Assembly (NCBI RefSeq): GCF_000348925.1
Contig: NZ_AODQ01000034.1
Span: 1 to 36,459 of the forward strand
Origin: Cesiribacter andamanensis AMV16
GTDB taxonomy: Bacteria > Bacteroidota > Bacteroidia > Cytophagales > Cyclobacteriaceae
Direction: 5' to 3'
DNA length: 36,459 nt
The position numbers and the translations under genes are program-made. Below the pieces are notes generated by a model, which saw only the letters and a program-made list of their open reading frames with translations, was not told the DNA's origin and ran no database searches. This document shows positions 26,273 through 33,499 of the stretch, piece after piece; position 1 is the first letter of the stretch, and the number at the start of each line of letters is the position of its first letter.

Positions 26273-26414
26273 GGGTATTGGGGTGATTGCATGGCCCTGC
26301 AGGCCAAGCTCTATCTATGTTGCCCCGTTGGGGCTTAGATCACCACCCTGGCCTAGCCCCAACGGGGCGGCATATACGAGCATGGCCTGCAGGGCCATGC
26401 ACCCATTAATACCC
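26273..26414. repeat. Composite nested inverted repeat (REP/MITE-like element)
   Basis: The outer arms are TGCATGGCCCTGCAGGCCA (26288-26306) and its perfect 19-bp complement (26383-26401). The inner arms are GCCCCGTTGGGGCT (26322-26335) and its perfect 14-bp complement (26355-26368). Flanking GGGTATT (26273-26279) and AATACCC (26408-26414) extend the outer arms imperfectly. The inner arm is itself nearly palindromic. Similar CCCCAACGGGG palindromes are familiar from intergenic repeats of Bacteroidota genomes. It has no coding capacity and ends two bases before the T-tract of the peptidase terminator. Confidence 0.8.
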
Positions 26415-26416
26415 TT

Positions 26417-26450
26417 AAAAAAGAAGCGCCCGATCATACACGGGCGCTTC
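26417..26450 (-). terminator. Rho-independent terminator of the M28 peptidase gene
   Basis: GAAGCGCCCG (26423-26432) and CGGGCGCTTC (26441-26450) pair perfectly over 10 bp with an 8-base loop. On the minus strand six T follow (26417-26422). It lies 27 bases past the peptidase stop codon. Confidence 0.92.
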
Positions 26451-26477
26451 ATTAAGGAGCTATTCCAATCAGCCCAA

Positions 26478-28007
26478 TCAGGGGTTGCTCTTGGCGGGCT
26501 CTTTGTCTACAAGCGGGCGGTTATCCCGATTGGCCAGCTCCCAGGCGGTGTAAAACACCAGTTGGGCGCGCTTCTGCAGGGCCTCAAAGTGTATTTTGTC
26601 GATGGTGTCGGTAGGCTTGTGGTAATCGTCATGTACCCCATTAAAGTAGAAGATCACCGGGATGCCGTTCTTGGCGAAGTTCCAGTGGTCGGAGCGGTAG
26701 TAAATGCGGTCGGGGTGATTCTCATCATTATAGGTATAGTCCAGCTCAAACTGGGTGTAGGTGGCATTTGTGCGCTCGCTGAGCTCGTGCAGTTCGCTGG
26801 AGAGGCGGTTGGCCCCTACCAGGTACACATAGTTAGGATTGCCCTCATGCTTGGGATCAACCCGGCCAATCATATCAATGTTGAGGTTGGCTACAGTAGA
26901 CGTTAGCGGGAAAATGGGGTTGCTGGCATAGTATTCAGAGCCCAGCAGGCCTTTTTCTTCGGCCGTTACCAGCATGAAGAGAATGCTGCGGCGTGGCCCC
27001 TTGCCATCTTGCTTGGCTTTCACAAAGGCTTCGGCCAGCTCCATCACCGCAGAGGTGCCGGAGCCGTCATCGTCGGCCCCATTGTTGATGTGCTCGCCCT
27101 GGCGGCCGATGTGGTCGTAATGGGCAGTGATCACCAGCACTTCGTCCTTTTTGTCGGAGCCCTCCAGAAAGCCCAGAACGTTTTCAGATTCGATGGTAGT
27201 GATCTGCTGCTCAATCTGGAAGCTGAAGGGGCGGGCCTTTATGCCAGCCAGTTTCTTACGGTTCTTTTCCTGAGCGGCTTCCTGCAGCTTGGCCGGGCTA
27301 CTGCCCATGATAGCCGCTGCAGCCTCGGGTGAAATAAAGAAGGTGCCGGCGGCACTATTATCTTTGCTCAGATCAGGTTTTTGCAGGCGCAGTCCGCCCC
27401 CGCGGGTATAGGGCTTGAACTGCTCTACCAGCTTCTGATGATCGGCAGCCGTGGCAGAGGCCATGATAAACACCGCAGCAGCTCCCTGCTTGCGGGCCTG
27501 GGCTGTCAGGGTGCGGTAACGGCGCCAGTCGTCGGCCTGGATGAGCACGGCCTTGTCCTTTACATTCAGCTTGGCATAATCAGCTTCCTCGCCTTTGCCG
27601 GCAAATACCAGCTCGGAGGTTTTCTCCCCTACGGTATGGCCGCTGCCCAGATAGAGGATCTCCTGATGGTTGGTGTAGGTCTTGCCACCTGCCTTCACCC
27701 AGATCTGGCCGGGGCGGTTGGAGTAAAAGGGCACCTTTTGCAGATAGGGATCGGCGCTGTTCTTCACCGGACCCTGCAGGCCCAGCTTGGCAAAGTGGTG
27801 GGAGATAAAAGCGGCCGCCATTTTCTGGCCCCGCTCGCCGGTTTCGCGGCCTTCCAGCGCATCAGAGGCCAGGATGGAGAGATGATCATAGAGATCATCC
27901 CGGGTAATGGTTTCAGCATATGTGGTGGCATCTTCAGGGCTTTGCGCCCAGCCCGAGAGGGCCAAAAAGGAGAAGGCCAGACATAAAAAGGTTTTTTCAT
28001 GATACAA
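26478..28007 (-). CDS. Secreted M28-family zinc metallopeptidase
   Basis: This is a 509-residue exported aminopeptidase-like protein with a signal peptide ending LSGWAQ, a PA-type insert domain (about 100-250) and an M28 catalytic domain. The co-catalytic zinc ligands are visible: His in ITAHYDHIG, Asp in NNGADDDGSGTSAVMEL, the Glu pair in VTAEEKGLLGSEYY, Asp in NLNIDMIGRVD and His in GVHDDYHKPTDT. It should trim peptides in the periplasm or outside the cell. As assembled, the frame opens only from a TTG at 28007 (MYHEKTFLCLAF). The natural start would be ATG 28000 giving MKKTFLCLAF, but that ATG is one base out of frame: the following A6 run needs one more A. The gene stands alone, with its own promoter element and terminator. 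Confidence 0.93.
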   Translation of the reverse strand: MYHEKTFLCLAFSFLALSGWAQSPEDATTYAETITRDDLYDHLSILASDALEGRETGERGQKMAAAFISHHFAKLGLQGPVKNSADPYLQKVPFYSNRPGQIWVKAGGKTYTNHQEILYLGSGHTVGEKTSELVFAGKGEEADYAKLNVKDKAVLIQADDWRRYRTLTAQARKQGAAAVFIMASATAADHQKLVEQFKPYTRGGGLRLQKPDLSKDNSAAGTFFISPEAAAAIMGSSPAKLQEAAQEKNRKKLAGIKARPFSFQIEQQITTIESENVLGFLEGSDKKDEVLVITAHYDHIGRQGEHINNGADDDGSGTSAVMELAEAFVKAKQDGKGPRRSILFMLVTAEEKGLLGSEYYASNPIFPLTSTVANLNIDMIGRVDPKHEGNPNYVYLVGANRLSSELHELSERTNATYTQFELDYTYNDENHPDRIYYRSDHWNFAKNGIPVIFYFNGVHDDYHKPTDTIDKIHFEALQKRAQLVFYTAWELANRDNRPLVDKEPAKSNP

Positions 28008-28346
28008 GTATGTGGGGTAACTAGGTCGTAACAGTCAAAAATACTGAAAAATGCCAGTTATCCGAATTTGTTTAGGCGAATGTGCGCCCAGCACCAAAAA
28101 AAGCCGGCACAGGGGCAGCTGGAGAAAAGCAGCCAGCAGCAGAGGGCTATCCATGAGAGTAACCAAGCGCATTTCTTTTTTGAATATGGTTAAAAGTCAT
28201 AGTGTTTCTCTATTCCCTGGACTACTTTACACCATCTGCACAAACCCAAGGGGCTGTGTGGCATAAAGAGCTGCAAGCCGGCCAAAAGCATGAGCAGGCT
28301 TACGCTACACAAAGCCTTTTTAAGTAGCAATTCACCTCCAGCAAGT
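28008..28346. other. Divergent intergenic region
   Basis: It lies between the divergent M28 peptidase and NmrA-type genes and contains the -7 element at 28036-28043. A 45-codon minus-strand frame (MRLVTLMDSPLLLAAFLQ...) overlaps that promoter and is not supported. No other structure stands out. Confidence 0.45.
28036..28043 (-). promoter_or_regulatory. Bacteroidota -7 promoter element for the M28 peptidase
   Basis: The minus strand reads TATTTTTG, an exact TAnnTTTG match, 35 bases before the ATG at 28000. No clear TTG -33 element is seen at the usual spacing. Confidence 0.5.
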
Positions 28347-29234
28347 ATGAGTACACTACTGATTACAGGGGCTACAGGCAATGTTGGGATGGAAGTGCTG
28401 AAAGCGCTTTCTCAGCACAAGCACCCCCACAGTGTTATTGCAGGCGCCCGAAAGCCTCAGGAATCTACACAGCTGGCACCCCTTTGTCATCATATCCGAC
28501 CCTTTGACTTTACTGACTCAGGTACGTACGGGACAGCCTTGCAGGGGGTGGATGTCCTGTTTCTGCTTCGCCCACCGCATATTTCAGAGGTAAAAACGTA
28601 TTTTGCCCCCCTTGTGCAAGAAGCCAAAAAAGCGGGGGTAAAGCACATTGTTTTTTTATCCGTACAGGGGGCCGCTACAAGTAGCTTTATCCCCCATCAT
28701 AAAATTGAAAAGCTGATTGAGACAAGCAGGATCCCGTATACCTTTCTCAGACCTGCTTACTTTATGCAGAATTTCACCACCACGCTGCTGGATGATATTA
28801 GGCTACGCAGACAACTCTATGTGCCGGCAGGAAATGCCCCCTTTTCGCTTATTGATGTGATAGATATAGGAAAGGTAGCCGCCCGGGTGCTGGCAAATCC
28901 GGAACTCTACCGGAATAATGCCTATGATCTGACCAACAACGAGCTACTGACCTTTGAGCAAATGGCCGATAAACTCAGTAAAGTTACCAGCACGCCCATC
29001 CGCTACCGCTCGCCTAACCTGCTTGCTTTCTTTGTGGCCAAACGACGACAAAAGCTGCCGGTTATGCTTATTCTGGTGATGATCATGCTGCACTACCTGC
29101 CCCGATTTAAGTCCGCCCCGCCCCGTTCTGCCTGGGTTGAGAAGATTACGGGAGAGCCCCCGCGTACCTTTAACGACTTTTTACAGGATAACATGGCGTG
29201 CTTCAGTAGCTTACAAACGGCATCTGAAAATTGA
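28347..29234 (+). CDS. NmrA/QorB-like NAD(P)-binding protein
   Basis: This 295-residue atypical SDR has the nucleotide loop LLITGATGNVGMEVLKAL at its start, then VDVLFLLRPPHISEV, AKKAGVKHIVFLSVQGA, a HHKIEKLIETSRIPYTFLRP segment and PAGNAPFSLIDVIDIGKVAA. This is the layout of NmrA-family sensors and QorB-type quinone reductases. I place the start at ATG 28347 (MSTLLITGATG), because 19 additional upstream codons show no conserved features. The SDR gene on the opposite strand overlaps its 3' end by 32 bases. With the HxlR regulator it resembles the E. coli ytfG-ytfH (qorB-HxlR) neighbourhood, so a quinone or electrophile response is plausible inference. Confidence 0.87.
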   Translation: MSTLLITGATGNVGMEVLKALSQHKHPHSVIAGARKPQESTQLAPLCHHIRPFDFTDSGTYGTALQGVDVLFLLRPPHISEVKTYFAPLVQEAKKAGVKHIVFLSVQGAATSSFIPHHKIEKLIETSRIPYTFLRPAYFMQNFTTTLLDDIRLRRQLYVPAGNAPFSLIDVIDIGKVAARVLANPELYRNNAYDLTNNELLTFEQMADKLSKVTSTPIRYRSPNLLAFFVAKRRQKLPVMLILVMIMLHYLPRFKSAPPRSAWVEKITGEPPRTFNDFLQDNMACFSSLQTASEN

Positions 29235-29838
29235 ACTGCTGCTCTTCTACCTGCCTCAGAAGAAAATGCGCTAAATCTGCCCGGCTTATGGTGGTGCTGG
29301 CATGTACGCCTACCCAGCCAACCCGATAGTTCCCTTTTGCTGGGCCATTGGTAAGTCTGGGTGCGCGTACAATAACCCAGGTAACGGAACTGCTTTTTAG
29401 CACATCGGCGTGGGCAATGGCATCATTCAGTATTTTAGGCACTGCAAGTTTCATAATGGTCCTGATCAGATGATCTGCCAGCTTTGGCCTGTCTTTATCA
29501 GGATAGGGAAGCCCGCCTCCGGATAAGGAAATGATGCGCTCTACCTGCTGGCGGTTCATGGCCGATACGATATTTCTGGTTCCATTGGTTTGTAGCCAGG
29601 CAGGGGAGCCTTTTACATGGCCAAATAGGCTCACCACCACATCCGTGCCTTTAATGGTTTCTTCTACATCCTTTGCAGTTAACACATCCCCCTGGATGAT
29701 CTCAAGCCTGTCAGATGCCTGAGGAAGTTTGCGGGCATCCCGTACCAGGGCTTTTACAGAGTACCCCTTTGCCAGGGCCGCTTCCAGGAACTTCTGACCT
29801 GTTTGACCGGTAGCGCCAAATAGTGCGATTTTTTTCAT
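29203..29838 (-). CDS. NAD(P)H-binding SDR-type oxidoreductase
   Basis: This 211-residue atypical SDR is similar to the biliverdin-reductase-B / NAD(P)H-binding group. Its nucleotide loop is IALFGATGQTGQKFLEAAL at residues 4-22, followed by YSVKALVRDARKLP, IQGDVLTAKDVEETIKGTD, VVVSLFGHVKG, RIISLSGGGLPYPD, VTWVIVRAPRLTNG and STTISRADLAHFLL. There is no classical Tyr-x3-Lys pair, which is usual for this group. The substrate is unknown. It is divergent from the HxlR regulator gene, 87 bases away, so it is the most likely target of that regulator. Its 3' end overlaps the convergent NmrA-type gene by 32 bases. Confidence 0.88.
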   Translation of the reverse strand: MKKIALFGATGQTGQKFLEAALAKGYSVKALVRDARKLPQASDRLEIIQGDVLTAKDVEETIKGTDVVVSLFGHVKGSPAWLQTNGTRNIVSAMNRQQVERIISLSGGGLPYPDKDRPKLADHLIRTIMKLAVPKILNDAIAHADVLKSSSVTWVIVRAPRLTNGPAKGNYRVGWVGVHASTTISRADLAHFLLRQVEEQQFNFQMPFVSY

Positions 29839-29925
29839 TTCTAAAGCTTGTTTTTACATTTCAGCCCTAAACTATTTACTTTGGCTGTACTAAACTCTTG
29901 CTGCTATACTAACCTTTTTGTGTGT
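29839..29925. promoter_or_regulatory. Shared divergent control region of SDR and HxlR genes
   Basis: This 87-base region must hold both promoters. TACT occurs at 29877, 29888 and 29907, the last two in the related octamers TACTAAAC and TACTAACC. HxlR-type regulators such as B. subtilis YodB bind TACT/AGTA half-sites, so these are candidate operator halves. This is inference from motif only. Confidence 0.3.
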
Positions 29926-30279
29926 ATGGATAAGGAGGCAATACTCATAACGGCCCGCTGCCCCATTAGAACTACCCTGGAACTGCTGGGGGGGAAATGG
30001 AAATTATTGATCTTGTTTCAGCTGCATCATGCGCCCTTTCGCCTTTCGGCGCTCCGGAAAAATATTCCCGATATCAGTGAAAAGATGCTGATACAGGAAT
30101 TAAAAAGCCTGCAGGAAAGTGGCCTGGTACTGCGGCAGAATTTCGGAGAAGTACCGCCACGTGTGGAATACCAACTCACTGCCATAGGCCGGCAAACCAT
30201 GCCGCTTATTGAGCAGATGCGGGCATTTGCCCTGGCTTACGAAGAAGAACTCCGCAGAAATACAGCCTCGGGCCAGTAG
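29926..30279 (+). CDS. HxlR-family transcriptional regulator
   Basis: This is a 117-residue winged-helix regulator of the HxlR/MarR-like type. Signature segments are RCPIRTTLELLGGKWKLLIL at residues 9-28 (Cys10 at the usual redox-sensing position), FRLSALRKNIPDISEKMLIQ, ELKSLQESGLVLRQNFGEVP, and VEYQLTAIGRQTMPLIEQM. Family members often sense quinones, aldehydes or diamide through the N-terminal Cys and repress a neighbouring oxidoreductase. I chose ATG 29926 (MDKEAIL); a longer frame with 26 more codons shows no conserved residues. It is divergent from the NAD(P)H-binding SDR gene, its probable target, and probably autoregulated. Confidence 0.92.
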   Translation: MDKEAILITARCPIRTTLELLGGKWKLLILFQLHHAPFRLSALRKNIPDISEKMLIQELKSLQESGLVLRQNFGEVPPRVEYQLTAIGRQTMPLIEQMRAFALAYEEELRRNTASGQ

Positions 30280-30472
30280 AAAGCTTCTGGATGGCCAAAA
30301 GCTTACTCAGGTACAGAAGGATGGTGGCAGAAGTGCCTATAGCCAGTTTCAGCGCCTACGCCCGCCTGCTCCTTTTTGCTTCTTAGTGATTGGCGGGTTG
30401 AATGGCAGGCATTTTTAGGCATGCTTATTTTTTTCCTTCTAGGCTGCGTCTTTTCAGGTGGCAGGGCGTCAT

Positions 30473-30490
30473 TAGGGTGAATCAACCCTA
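30473..30490. promoter_or_regulatory. Dyad directly in front of arsM
   Basis: The 18-base dyad TAGGGTGAATCAACCCTA has 6-bp arms and ends two bases before the arsM start codon. It could be an operator overlapping the start or an RNA hairpin that hides it. No ArsR gene is in the window, so the regulator is unknown. Confidence 0.35.
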
Positions 30491-30492
30491 GT

Positions 30493-31308
30493 ATGATGAT
30501 GACTTCGATAAAAAAAACCATTCAGGAAGCCTACACCGGTGTAGTGCTTCATCAGCAATCCTGCTGTTCCACCACGGCTCCATCTATCGCCAGTAGCTGC
30601 TGCGGAACTGCTGCAGAGGGCACAGACTTTAGCGAGGCGTACCTGGACCAGCCCGGCTACCTGCCGGAGGCCGACTATGGCCTGGGCTGCGGTATTCCGG
30701 TAGCCTTTGCCGGTATTGAACCGGGACAAACCGTGCTGGACCTGGGTGCTGGCGCCGGAAACGATGTGTTTGTGGCCCGCTCGCTGGTGGGCGAAAAAGG
30801 GAAGATTATCGGGCTAGACATGACCCCTGCCATGGTGAACAAGGCCAATGCCAACAAGCAGAAACTGGGCTATGCCAATGTGGAGTTTATCCTGGGCGAG
30901 ATTGAGCACTTACCCCTTGCAGACGAAACAGTTGATACCGTTATCAGCAATTGCGTGCTGAACCTGGTGCCCGACAAAGCGGCTGCCTTTGGCGAGATCT
31001 GGCGGGTGCTGAACAGGGGTGGACACTTTTGCATCTCCGATGTGGTGCTATCTGGGCCGCTGCCTGCCAAACTGAAGGGGGTAGCCGAGCTTTATGCGGC
31101 CTGCATATCGGGCGCTATTGAAAAGGAGGCCTATGTGCAGACCATCCGGCAGGCTGGCTTTCAGGAGCTTGTGATCCATACGGAAAAGCAGTTGCCCCTG
31201 AGCGATGACCTCCTGCTGCAACATCTTACCGAAGAGGAACTGGAGGAGTACCGTGCCTCCGGCCATCAGCTGCTGAGCATTACGGTAAGCGGTTACAAAG
31301 CTGTCTGA
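30493..31308 (+). CDS. arsM: Arsenite S-adenosylmethionine methyltransferase
   Basis: This 271-residue class I methyltransferase should methylate As(III), using SAM, to volatile or less toxic methylarsenicals. SAM motif I is VLDLGAGAGNDVFVA (about 81-95), followed by IIGLDMTPAMV. The arsenic-binding cysteines typical of ArsM are present: DYGLGCGIP (C66), ISNCVLNLVPDK (C154) and YAACISGAI (C204); the C154-C204 spacing of 50 equals that of the well-studied algal enzyme. Further Cys pairs (C24-C25, C36-C37) lie in the N-terminal segment and could supply the fourth Cys. The start has three consecutive ATGs. No arsR, arsB or arsC is adjacent. A dyad sits right before the start and a strong terminator follows, so it is a stand-alone unit. 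Confidence 0.94.
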   Translation: MMMTSIKKTIQEAYTGVVLHQQSCCSTTAPSIASSCCGTAAEGTDFSEAYLDQPGYLPEADYGLGCGIPVAFAGIEPGQTVLDLGAGAGNDVFVARSLVGEKGKIIGLDMTPAMVNKANANKQKLGYANVEFILGEIEHLPLADETVDTVISNCVLNLVPDKAAAFGEIWRVLNRGGHFCISDVVLSGPLPAKLKGVAELYAACISGAIEKEAYVQTIRQAGFQELVIHTEKQLPLSDDLLLQHLTEEELEEYRASGHQLLSITVSGYKAV

Positions 31309-31699
31309 TTGCAGGCGACGCTTTTGCCAGAACAGGCTTTAACAGGGGCTAAGCGAAAAGTTGGTCCCGCTGGCACCAGGCTGTGAACTATGCCCTGCAG
31401 AGAGGAGGCAGGCAAAGGGGGATCATTTCACCCCCTTTGCCTGCTTCTTTTTATGTATATGCCTGGACAACAGAATGGACAACAGCGTTCGCTCAGTGCC
31501 ATATGCAGTAGAAAAACTCCCTACTACCCCCAAGACAGTGCTAAAGCTGATGGACAGGAGTGCATGGGTCTGGGTATCAGAAGGTTTTGGAATAGAAAAA
31601 GTGCTAAATGCTAGGAAATTCGCCTAAAAATGCAAAATTTATAGGAGAGCTCAGCTTTCGCATCTTTTTATCCTGTTCCATTTTTTGCCCCTTGTGCAT
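31309..31699. other. Intergenic region between arsM and the kor operon
   Basis: It holds the arsM terminator and, after it, presumably the promoter of the downstream operon, although no exact TAnnTTTG is present. A 50-codon plus frame from ATG 31475 (MDNSVRSVPYAVEKLP...) could encode a small protein but has no support beyond being open. Confidence 0.4.
31405..31452 (+). terminator. Rho-independent terminator of arsM
   Basis: GCAGGCAAAGGGGG (31408-31421) and CCCCCTTTGCCTGC (31431-31444) pair perfectly over 14 bp around a 9-base loop, and three further pairs including one G-U extend it. TTCTTTTT follows on the plus strand (31445-31452). It lies about 100 bases past the arsM stop. Confidence 0.93.
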
Positions 31700-33499
31700 A
31701 TGGAGCCTACCAACACCCAAGATCCCGAGTACTACCACAAAGTGGTAGACTGCCAGTACGCCTGCCCGGCCCACACACCGGTGCCGGAATATATACGCCT
31801 GATTGCTGCCGAAAAATATACCGAGGCCTATATGGTCAACTGGGAATCGAATGTGTTTCCCGGCATCCTAGGGCGCACCTGCGACCGCCCCTGTGAGCCT
31901 GCCTGCCGTCGGGTGCGCGTAGAGGAGGAGCCTGTGGCCATTTGCCGCCTCAAGCGCGTAGCCGCCGATAATAAAGGGGCCGTGCAGCAACTGATGCCTC
32001 AGGGCCCCTTTTCGCCCAACGGCAAAAAAATAGCCCTGATCGGCGCCGGGCCGGCTTCCCTTACCGTAGCCCGGGACCTGGCCCCGCTGGGCTATGAGCT
32101 GCACCTCTTCGATGAGCAGATCCTGGGCGGCGGCATGATGCGCAGCCAGATCCCCGCCTTTCGTTTGCCCGAGCAGGTACTCAGGGAAGAGGTTAACTAC
32201 ATTCTGAACCTGGGCATCCATACCCAGTTCCTCACCTATGTGCGTAGCCTGAAGGAGGTGCTGGACGGGGGCTACGATGCCGTATTTGTAGGTACCGGCG
32301 CTCCTCGGGGCCGGGACCTGCCCAAGCTGCCCGGCCGGCAGGAGGGAGCCGCCCATATCCACATCGGCATAGACTGGCTGGCCTCAGTGGCCTTTGAGCA
32401 CATCAGTACCATTGGCAAGCGGGTGATTGTGCTGGGGGGAGGCAATACAGCCATGGACTGCTGCCGTACCGCCCGCCGGCTGGGGGGCGAGCAGGTAAAG
32501 GTGGTGGTGCGCAGCCCCTTTGCCGACATGAAGGCCTCGCCCTGGGAAAAAGAAGATGCGCTGCATGAAGATATCCAGATCTATGACAACCATGTACCGC
32601 TGAGCTTCGAGCTAAAGGGGGGTAAGCTGGTAGGGATGAAGTTTGAAAAGGTAAAAGCGGTCTATGACGAGCGGGGAAAACGGCAGCTGCTGCCCACCGG
32701 CGAGCCGGACGTATTTCTGGAAGCCGATGAGGTGCTCATTGCCATTGGGCAGGAAAACAGCTTTCCCTGGATTGAGCGCAGCCTGGGCCTGGCCTTTGAT
32801 CAATGGGATATGCCGGTGGTTGACCCCCTTACCTTCCAGTCTACCCACCCCCGCGTATTCTTTGGAGGGGATGCCGCCTTCGGCCCCAAAAACATCATTA
32901 CCGCCGTAGCCCACGGGCACCAGGCCGCCATTTCCATCGACCTCTTCTGCCAGGGCAAATCCGTACGGGAGCGCCCTGCTCCCTATACCAACCTGCTCAG
33001 CCAAAAAATGGGCATCCACGAATGGAGCTATGATAGTGCCGTGGCGGCCGATCTGCGCTATGTGGTGCCACAGGCCGAAAAAGTAGTGACCCTCAAAAAT
33101 ATTAAGCAGGAGGTAGAGCTGGGGTTTGCGCCCTCCACGGCCTATAAGGAAGCCCAGCGCTGCCTGAATTGTGATGTGCAGACCGTGTTCACTGAAAGCC
33201 GCTGCATTGAGTGCGATGCCTGTATGGACGTTTGTCCCACTTCCTGCATTACGTTCATCACCAATGCGCCGGAGGAAGAACTGCGTCAGAAACTACTGGT
33301 GCCGGCAGAAAATAAGGAGCAGGAGCTGCTGGTGTCGGCCCCCCTGCAAACCGGGCGGGTCATGGTGAAAGATGAGGATGTGTGCCTGCACTGCGGCCTT
33401 TGTGCCGAGCGCTGCCCCACATCTGCCTGGGACATGCAAAAGTTTTTCTACTCTGTCACCAAAGCCGGAAATCATGACTTCAGCCGCTGCCGCCCCTAA
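31700..33499 (+). CDS. GltD-like FAD/NAD(P) oxidoreductase with C-terminal 2x[4Fe-4S] ferredoxin domain
   Basis: This is a 599-residue electron-transfer flavoprotein. The N-terminal Cys-rich helical domain (Fer4_20 type) carries VDCQYACPAHTPVPEYI and GRTCDRPCEPACRR. Next come an FAD loop, KIALIGAGPASLTVARDLAP (about 111-130), and an NAD(P) loop, VIVLGGGNTAMDCCRTARRL, as in the small subunit of glutamate synthase and NfnB. The C-terminus adds two classical clusters, CIECDACMDVCP and CLHCGLCAERCP. I chose ATG 31700 (MEPTNTQDPEYY) over the TTG five codons upstream. The gene overlaps korA by 26 bases, so translation is coupled. It probably passes electrons between the 2-oxoacid oxidoreductase and NAD(P)H, replacing a separate ferredoxin and ferredoxin-NADP reductase; this is inference from the operon and the domains. 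Confidence 0.92.
   Translation: MEPTNTQDPEYYHKVVDCQYACPAHTPVPEYIRLIAAEKYTEAYMVNWESNVFPGILGRTCDRPCEPACRRVRVEEEPVAICRLKRVAADNKGAVQQLMPQGPFSPNGKKIALIGAGPASLTVARDLAPLGYELHLFDEQILGGGMMRSQIPAFRLPEQVLREEVNYILNLGIHTQFLTYVRSLKEVLDGGYDAVFVGTGAPRGRDLPKLPGRQEGAAHIHIGIDWLASVAFEHISTIGKRVIVLGGGNTAMDCCRTARRLGGEQVKVVVRSPFADMKASPWEKEDALHEDIQIYDNHVPLSFELKGGKLVGMKFEKVKAVYDERGKRQLLPTGEPDVFLEADEVLIAIGQENSFPWIERSLGLAFDQWDMPVVDPLTFQSTHPRVFFGGDAAFGPKNIITAVAHGHQAAISIDLFCQGKSVRERPAPYTNLLSQKMGIHEWSYDSAVAADLRYVVPQAEKVVTLKNIKQEVELGFAPSTAYKEAQRCLNCDVQTVFTESRCIECDACMDVCPTSCITFITNAPEEELRQKLLVPAENKEQELLVSAPLQTGRVMVKDEDVCLHCGLCAERCPTSAWDMQKFFYSVTKAGNHDFSRCRP

Noticed and set aside
28043-28190. 45-codon minus-strand frame MRLVTLMDSPLLLAAF...
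   Set aside because: It is hydrophobic enough to resemble a signal peptide, but it ends over the peptidase promoter element and has no homology signal I recognise.
31475-31627. 50-codon plus-strand frame after the arsM terminator
   Set aside because: It is open and moderately protein-like, but without a promoter, partner or recognisable family.
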